NCBI RefSeq assembly: GCF_041897535.1 | Contig: NZ_CP169217.1 | Span: forward strand, 1,860,001-1,924,000 | DNA: 64,000 nt | Reading direction: 5' to 3' | From: Methylomicrobium lacus_A | GTDB taxonomy: Bacteria; Pseudomonadota; Gammaproteobacteria; Methylococcales; Methylomonadaceae | Part shown: piece after piece, positions 52,301 through 61,300 of the stretch | How the letters are laid out: the number at the start of each line of letters is the position of its first letter | Numbering within the stretch: the first letter of the stretch is position 1 | Translations under genes and position numbers: made by a program | Notes under the pieces: generated by a model | Databases searched by the model: none | The model's input: only the letters and a program-made list of their open reading frames with translations | Told to the model about the DNA's origin: nothing

Positions 52301-55300
52301 GTTAGCAGTTGCTGATCGACGGAGCTGCCGGTGTTGTCATACAAGGTGCGCACACTGAAGTCGCCGACCGCGCGGCCATCGATGCTGACGATCAGGTCGT
52401 TGGCGGTGAGGCCCGAGCCTTCGATCACCAGGGTGTTGCCCGTCGCGACGGTGCCGCCCACGGCACGCAAGGTCGGGACGATCTGCAGATCGAAGCTGGT
52501 ATTGCTGCCCAGAACGCTCACCTGGCCGCTGCGCGCCAAGGCCGGCACCCGTATCGTCAGGGTGGTGCCATTGTTGCTGACGCTGCCGGTACGGGTAATG
52601 GTGCCGAGACGGCCGCTGTCGTCGATACCCTGGAACTGCACCAGGGTATTGCTGGTAAAGCCCTGGCCGGTCAGCACGATGCTTTGGCCGGTGACCGCCG
52701 AGGCCACGCCGGCGTTGGTAGGCACGCCGTCGGTCGCGCTGGCGCTCAGCCCGCTGAAATTGACCAACGCTTGCACGCCGAAGCTCGGCGCCGGGATTTC
52801 GGCAAAGCCGCCTTCGGTGGTGATGCGGATCGGGCCATCCAGGGTCAACGGCGCCACCACACTGAGGCTGGTGTTGTTGCCGCTCACATCCAGCGGACTT
52901 TGATTCAGCACGTTGTCGTTTTGGGTCATGCCGCCAAGGGTCACCGTGCTGGCGCCTTCCATGAAACCGCTACCGTTCAAGTAAAATAACGTTTCCTCGC
53001 CCGGTCGTCCACTGCTCAAAACGGTCAGGGTCGGCACGATTTGCAGCCGGATACCGGCGCTGGCGTTGAGACTTTGGGCATTGAGCACGCTATAGTTGCT
53101 GACGGTATCGTGCAATACGCTGACGCCATCGACCGAGACGTCGATCAGGTCAGGGCCACTGCTACCGTCCCAACTGTCGAGTGCATAGAAGTCGAAGCTG
53201 ACCGTATAGTTTTGCCCCGCAGTCAGTCCGCCAAGGCTCAGGGTCTGCCCCGCGTTGTTGAAGCGGCCGGAGAACTCGCTGAAGTTGGCCATGGCGTCTT
53301 TGTTCGTCGCCAGATTGCTCCAATTGGCCTTGGCGCCGCCTTCGAAGTTGTCGCTGAACACGAGGGTGCCGCCCTGCTTGACCACGACATTGTCGATGCC
53401 CCAGCTTTCATCGTTCAATTCCTGCAGGCCGCCATCGCCGAAGCGGATCAGCGCCGTGTCGCTGCCGGCCGTGAAGCTGGCGGTGACTTGGCGATAGATG
53501 GCGTCGTTGTGGCTGTTGAAGCCCAGATTGCTGGTGCCGATGTTGGTGACACGGATATCGCCGGTGGTGGCCAATTCAGGCACCACCACTTGCAAGCGGG
53601 TGCCGTCAGCATTGATCAGCAACGGACGCACGGCGACGATGCCGGGTACGCCCTCATTGTTACGGGTATTGAACAGCACTTGCGTGCCGGGGCCGAAATG
53701 AGTACCGCGCAGTTCGATGACCTGCCCGGTATTGGCCGCGGCAGCGCCGGCAATGGCCGCGGTGCCGTTGGTGGCGGTCGCCACCACCTCGGTCAGCGTG
53801 GCCGATACGACGGCCGGATCGTGATCGAGGTCAACCTTGACCACCCCCCCTTGAGTCGTCGCCACCCTCAACGCGCCGTCGGCATCGAAGGCCAGGCCGC
53901 TGATCGTATTCGCATAGACGCCCTGGCTCGCCAGATCGATCCGTTGCAGCTCGGTGCCGCCGCGGTCGACCTTGACCAGCGCGGTGCCTCCGTAATAACT
54001 GCCGATCCAGAAGTTGCTGTCGTTCGGATCGATCGCCAGGCCGGCCCAGCTTTGCACATTCAGCGGCAGCGCAATCTGGCTGACCGTCGCGCCGGTCGCC
54101 GGGTCGACTTCGATCATCTTATTGCTGTCATGCGACAAGACGAACAGGTGTCCCGTCACCGCGTCGTACACGCCGGCGGTCAGGGTGTAGCTTTGCGCCA
54201 GCGGCAATTTCGTGATCACCGCGCCGGTATTGGGATCGATCGCCACCACGGTATTGATCGTAGTGTGCCAATAGCCGCTGAACAGCAGCAGACTGCCCGC
54301 CGGCACGTTGACGCCGTTCAGGCTGAAGGCTTGCGGCGCGACCTGCAGGCCGGCGTAACTGCCGGTGTACTGGTTGCCGAAGGTCGCCGCATCCAGCGTA
54401 ATCGTCTGCACGATGGCGCCGGTGCTCCGGTCGATGCGCTGCAGATGGCCAGGGTTCGTCGTGTCGACTACCCACAGCGCACCGCTGACCGGATCGACCG
54501 CAACGTCGGACAATTGGCCGACGCTGGCCGACTCGCTGCCCGGCTTGACCACCTTCAATGCGAGCGCGGCGGAGGTGCCGCCCGCGGTCGTCACCGTCAC
54601 CGTGCCTTCACCGAAGTGCGCCAGGTCGGCGCTGTCCAGCACCGCGTAGCCGCCATTGACCTGGACGCCGCGCGCACTGTCGTAGTAGGTGCCGACGTCG
54701 ACGCCATCGTTGATCACGCTGTCCGTGACACTGGAACCGCCCACCGTATACTGGCTGCCGCCTTCGACGAAGCCGGCGCCGTATAAATGGAGATTGCCGT
54801 CAAAGTTGCTGCTCGCCAGCACCGGCACGATCTGCAATTGCGGCTGGCTGCTCGAGCCGAACACTTGCAGGCTCACGATGCCATTGGCCTCCAGCGGCAC
54901 GGTCAGCGTGGCGCTGCTGCCGTCCGCCGCCGCGGCGATCGGGCTGACCTTGAGCGTTTGCAGGGCGCCGCTGTAGTCGGTGTAGCGCAGCAGCACGTCG
55001 CTGGCCGTGCTCAGGCCTGCGCCGTTCAGGGTCACCGCCTGCCCCGGATTGGCCGAAGCGATCGCCGCGTTCGCCGGCGTGCCGCTCAGGGCGGTGGCCG
55101 TGACGCTGCTCAGGCTGACGCTGAAACTGGCGCTGACGCCGCCGGCGGTCTTCACGCTGATCGGGCCGAAGGCGCCGTCGCTCAGCGGCACGGTCAGCGT
55201 CACCTGCCCGTTGAGGTTTTGACCGAGTGCCGCATCATAAATCTGCTGCACATCCGCGCCGGCACTGACGCCCGCATCCAGCACCACGACGCCGTCGGCG

Positions 55301-58300
55301 CCGCTGCCGAAGCGGTATTCGCTGTTGTTGCCTTCGATAAAGCCGGTGCCGCGCAATACCACCACCGCGCTGCTGCCGTCAGAGGCCACGCTCTGCACTT
55401 CCACGCCCGTTAGCGTCGGGATGATTTGCAAGGCGAGCGCCGCCCCGCTGTTGTCACCGACGACGCGAACGACGCCGCTCACCGCATTCAGCGGCACGGT
55501 GACTTGCACCAAGCTGCCCTCGGCATTGACCGTGTTCGGACGCACGATGGTTTCGGTGCGGTTACCGTTGCTGTCTATCGTCTCGAACACGATGTCCAAG
55601 CCGCTATCGAAGCCGCTGCCGCTCAAGCTGATGACCTGGCCCGGATTGGCCGAAGCGCCGGCGGCTGTGCCACTGGCCGCGCTGGCCGTGATGCCGGCCA
55701 GCGTCAAGCCGAAGACGGCACTGGTGCCGCCCACGGTGCTCACCCGGATCGGTCCGCTGCTCGCGCCATTCGGCACGGTCAGGCTCAGGCTGGTATTGCT
55801 GGTATTGATACCGTAGCTGCGACTGGTATCCACCACTTGCGACGCCCCCAGCCAGACCGAGGTCGTGCCTTCGGCAAAGCCGCTGCCGCTCAGCGTCAGG
55901 CTGCCGCCGATGAAGCTGCCGCCCGCGCCCATATTCACATCGCTGAGCGTAGGTACGATTTGCAGCAAGAGGCCCGCGGTATCCCGCGCCAGGCGGACAT
56001 GGCCGGTGGCCGCGTTGGCCGGCACCACGACGGTCAGGCTGCTGCCGTCGGCCGCGACACTCACTGGCGTGACGGTTTGTTCGGACACGTTGCCGCTGCT
56101 GTCGATGACGCTGAACACTACCTGATCGCCGGCCAGCAAGCCGCTGCCGGTCAGGGTAATGGTTTGCCCGGTGTTGGCCGAAGCCAGCCCGGCTTGTGCC
56201 GCCGTGCCGCTGGCGGCCGTGGCGCTGATGCCGATCAACCGGCTGCTACCGGCCGCCAGGCGCTCGATGCTCAAGGTATAGTTACCGGTTGTCGAAGCCG
56301 TGCCGCTACCGGAGACCTTCGGATCGTAGGTGCTGTTGCCGCTGCCGCTGATGCCCAGATAGTACGACCCGCCGCTCGGCGCAGTCCAGCGCAAGGCGGC
56401 AGTGCCGCTCGTACTATAGTTCTGCGCCGTCAACTGTACGCCGTTGGCGTCGAATACCCGCAGCCGCGAGTTGCCTATGCCGCTGACGCCCAGACTCAAC
56501 ACGTCGCCGGCATTGACGTCGATGCGATAAAGATCGACGTCCAGGCCGGCCAAGGCGCCGCCGATGCTGCTGAGTATCCGTTGGCTTTGATTGTTGCCCA
56601 CCGCCAAGACTTGCGCCTCGCCCAGGGTGTTGCCCACTTCCGTCGCCGGTGTCATGTCGCCCAAGGCGGTCAAGGTCACGCCGCTGCGCAAGGTCGCGCT
56701 GCCGCCAGCGGTGCTGACGCTGATCACGCCGGCGCCTATGCCGTTCGGCACGGTCAGGGTTAGCAGTTGCTGATCGACGGAGCTGCCGGTGTTGTCATAC
56801 AAGGTGCGCACACTGAAGTCGCCGACCGCGCGGCCATCGATGCTGACGATCAGGTCGTTGGCGGTGAGGCCCGAGCCTTCGATCACCAGGGTGTTGCCCG
56901 TCGCGACGGTGCCGCCCACGGCACGCAAGGTCGGGACGATCTGCAGATCGAAGCTGGTATTGCTGCCCAGAACGCTCACCTGGCCGCTGCGCGCCAAGGC
57001 CGGCACCCGTATCGTCAGGGTGGTGCCATTGTTGCTGACGCTGCCGGTACGGGTAATGGTGCCGAGACGGCCGCTGTCGTCGATACCCTGGAACTGCACC
57101 AGGGTATTGCTGGTAAAGCCCTGGCCGGTCAGCACGATGCTTTGGCCGGTGACCGCCGAGGCCACGCCGGCGTTGGTAGGCACGCCGTCGGTCGCGCTGG
57201 CGCTCAGCCCGCTGAAATTGACCAACGCTTGCACGCCGAAGCTCGGCGCCGGGATTTCGGCAAAGCCGCCTTCGGTGGTGATGCGGATCGGGCCATCCAG
57301 GGTCAACGGCGCCACCACACTGAGGCTGGTGTTGTTGCCGCTCACATCCAGCGGACTTTGATTCAGCACGTTGTCGTTTTGGGTCATGCCGCCAAGGGTC
57401 ACCGTGCTGGCGCCTTCCATGAAACCGCTACCGTTCAAGTAAAATAACGTTTCCTCGCCCGGTCGTCCACTGCTCAAAACGGTCAGGGTCGGCACGATTT
57501 GCAGCCGGATACCGGCGCTGGCGTTGAGACTTTGGGCATTGAGCACGCTATAGTTGCTGACGGTATCGTGCAATACGCTGACGCCATCGACCGAGACGTC
57601 GATCAGGTCAGGGCCACTGCTACCGTCCCAACTGTCGAGTGCATAGAAGTCGAAGCTGACCGTATAGTTTTGCCCCGCAGTCAGTCCGCCAAGGCTCAGG
57701 GTCTGCCCCGCGTTGTTGAAGCGGCCGGAGAACTCGCTGAAGTTGGCCATGGCGTCTTTGTTCGTCGCCAGATTGCTCCAATTGGCCTTGGCGCCGCCTT
57801 CGAAGTTGTCGCTGAACACGAGGGTGCCGCCCTGCTTGACCACGACATTGTCGATGCCCCAGCTTTCATCGTTCAATTCCTGCAGGCCGCCATCGCCGAA
57901 GCGGATCAGCGCCGTGTCGCTGCCGGCCGTGAAGCTGGCGGTGACTTGGCGATAGATGGCGTCGTTGTGGCTGTTGAAGCCCAGATTGCTGGTGCCGATG
58001 TTGGTGACACGGATATCGCCGGTGGTGGCCAATTCAGGCACCACCACTTGCAAGCGGGTGCCGTCAGCATTGATCAGCAACGGACGCACGGCGACGATGC
58101 CGGGTACGCCCTCATTGTTACGGGTATTGAACAGCACTTGCGTGCCGGGGCCGAAATGAGTACCGCGCAGTTCGATGACCTGCCCGGTATTGGCCGCGGC
58201 AGCGCCGGCAATGGCCGCGGTGCCGTTGGTGGCGGTCGCCACCACCTCGGTCAGCGTGGCCGATACGACGGCCGGATCGTGATCGAGGTCAACCTTGACC

Positions 58301-61300
58301 ACCCCCCCTTGAGTCGTCGCCACCCTCAACGCGCCGTCGGCATCGAAGGCCAGGCCGCTGATCGTATTCGCATAGACGCCCTGGCTCGCCAGATCGATCC
58401 GTTGCAGCTCGGTGCCGCCGCGGTCGACCTTGACCAGCGCGGTGCCTCCGTAATAACTGCCGATCCAGAAGTTGCTGTCGTTCGGATCGATCGCCAGGCC
58501 GGCCCAGCTTTGCACATTCAGCGGCAGCGCAATCTGGCTGACCGTCGCGCCGGTCGCCGGGTCGACTTCGATCATCTTATTGCTGTCATGCGACAAGACG
58601 AACAGGTGTCCCGTCACCGCGTCGTACACGCCGGCGGTCAGGGTGTAGCTTTGCGCCAGCGGCAATTTCGTGATCACCGCGCCGGTATTGGGATCGATCG
58701 CCACCACGGTATTGATCGTAGTGTGCCAATAGCCGCTGAACAGCAGCAGACTGCCCGCCGGCACGTTGACGCCGTTCAGGCTGAAGGCTTGCGGCGCGAC
58801 CTGCAGGCCGGCGTAACTGCCGGTGTACTGGTTGCCGAAGGTCGCCGCATCCAGCGTAATCGTCTGCACGATGGCGCCGGTGCTCCGGTCGATGCGCTGC
58901 AGATGGCCAGGGTTCGTCGTGTCGACTACCCACAGCGCACCGCTGACCGGATCGACCGCAACGTCGGACAATTGGCCGACGCTGGCCGACTCGCTGCCCG
59001 GCTTGACCACCTTCAATGCGAGCGCGGCGGAGGTGCCGCCCGCGGTCGTCACCGTCACCGTGCCTTCACCGAAGTGCGCCAGGTCGGCGCTGTCCAGCAC
59101 CGCGTAGCCGCCATTGACCTGGACGCCGCGCGCACTGTCGTAGTAGGTGCCGACGTCGACGCCATCGTTGATCACGCTGTCCGTGACACTGGAACCGCCC
59201 ACCGTATACTGGCTGCCGCCTTCGACGAAGCCGGCGCCGTATAAATGGAGATTGCCGTCAAAGTTGCTGCTCGCCAGCACCGGCACGATCTGCAATTGCG
59301 GCTGGCTGCTCGAGCCGAACACTTGCAGGCTCACGATGCCATTGGCCTCCAGCGGCACGGTCAGCGTGGCGCTGCTGCCGTCCGCCGCCGCGGCGATCGG
59401 GCTGACCTTGAGCGTTTGCAGGGCGCCGCTGTAGTCGGTGTAGCGCAGCAGCACGTCGCTGGCCGTGCTCAGGCCTGCGCCGTTCAGGGTCACCGCCTGC
59501 CCCGGATTGGCCGAAGCGATCGCCGCGTTCGCCGGCGTGCCGCTCAGGGCGGTGGCCGTGACGCTGCTCAGGCTGACGCTGAAACTGGCGCTGACGCCGC
59601 CGGCGGTCTTCACGCTGATCGGGCCGAAGGCGCCGTCGCTCAGCGGCACGGTCAGCGTCACCTGCCCGTTGAGGTTTTGACCGAGTGCCGCATCATAAAT
59701 CTGCTGCACATCCGCGCCGGCACTGACGCCCGCATCCAGCACCACGACGCCGTCGGCGCCGCTGCCGAAGCGGTATTCGCTGTTGTTGCCTTCGATAAAG
59801 CCGGTGCCGCGCAATACCACCACCGCGCTGCTGCCGTCAGAGGCCACGCTCTGCACTTCCACGCCCGTTAGCGTCGGGATGATTTGCAGCGGGAAGGTGC
59901 CGTCGGCAAAATCGGTACGCGTGTTGCCTACCAGCGAATACACCACGGCATCGCCGGTGACGGCGTTGAGCGGCACGGTGAAGTAGGCAATGCCTCTCGC
60001 CGTGTCGGTACGCAAGGCAGAAACGACAGTCGTCGAGCGGTTACCCGCCGCATCGATGACAGAAAACTCGGCCCTGGCCGTCGCCGGATCAAACGGCACG
60101 GCGATGCCGATCTGCTGCCCGGGGTTGGCCGATGGCGCCGTGGCGATCTCGGGCACACCCATTGCAGCTTTTACATCGCTGGCAGGACGAATGGTGAAAT
60201 GGCGCACCACCGGATCGGCCAACGCATTACCCGCGCGGTCGTTGATGATAGACGGATCGAGAGTGAACTGGTATTCGCCCGGAGGCAGCAAGCCATCGAT
60301 CAAGACGCTGACCCGCTGACCGAAGGCGCGGCTGTCCAAGGTGACGGGCACAGATACATCATCGGCCGTACCGAAAAGGCCATCGTTGCCCGCCCGCAGC
60401 AGCGACACTCCGGAAGTATTCAGACGTGTCGTATCGATCGGCTCATCGAAGACCAGATCGATCGAACGCACGAAGAAGCGCCGCGCGCCTTCCTCGACGC
60501 TAACCGAGGAGACGACCGGCGCGAAGGTATCCGGCACCACGTCCAGCGTGACCAGATTCGACAACGCGACGTTGCCGCCGGTATCGGTGGCCCGTACTTG
60601 GATGTTCAATGTCGAACCGCCGGCTGCAATGGTCGGAACTTGGGCGAATAATTCAAACGGGAAGGCAATGTCATTAAATACGACCTGGCCATTGACCAGC
60701 AACTCTACACTGCGCACCTGCACGTCGTCGCTGATGGTCGGAATGACGCGCACCGTGCGGCCTTCGAGCACCTGAGTGCCCGGTGTCGCCGGATCGGCAT
60801 CGGCGCCTTCGACGCTGATCGCTACATTCGGCGCAATGCCTTTGGTATCGAAACCGACATAGTTGACGATTTGCAGGCCGCCGCTGCCGTCAGCAACGAA
60901 GGCCAGGCCATTGGCCAGCGTGATGTCTCTCGGCGCGTCCGACAAATCGTATTGCGTGATGAAAGCGCTGGTATCGGTCGGGTCGGAAACATCGATCACC
61001 TGCACCCTATTTCCAATACCCGGTAAATTACCGATACTGACCGCAAGTCCGGAACCGTTGGCGACGATTGCGCCGTTGGTAATGTTGGTCGCATCCGGAT
61101 TGCTTAACAGGAGCAGATCGGCCGGATTGGCGACATTAACGGTACTGAAGCCTTGCTGGAAGCCGCCGGTGCCGCCGATATAGGCAACACCGCCGCCGAC
61201 AAACAAGCGGCCGCCTCCGGTTGACAATGTCAGGTTATCGAGCAGCGTCAACACGTCGCCAGCAATGGAAATTGAACGCAGGACGCGGCTGCCGTCCATC

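Noticed and set aside
49393..59871. Many long plus-strand open frames opposite the giant gene (up to 581 codons, repeated in each unit)
   Set aside because: They repeat with the 4,458-bp period only because the giant gene does, are rich in Arg, Ala, Gly, His and Asp with no domain pattern, and lie exactly antisense to a well-supported coding frame.
49385..59888. CRISPR-like array
   Set aside because: The repeats are 4.5 kb long, coding and directly joined; no short spaced repeats were found anywhere in the window.
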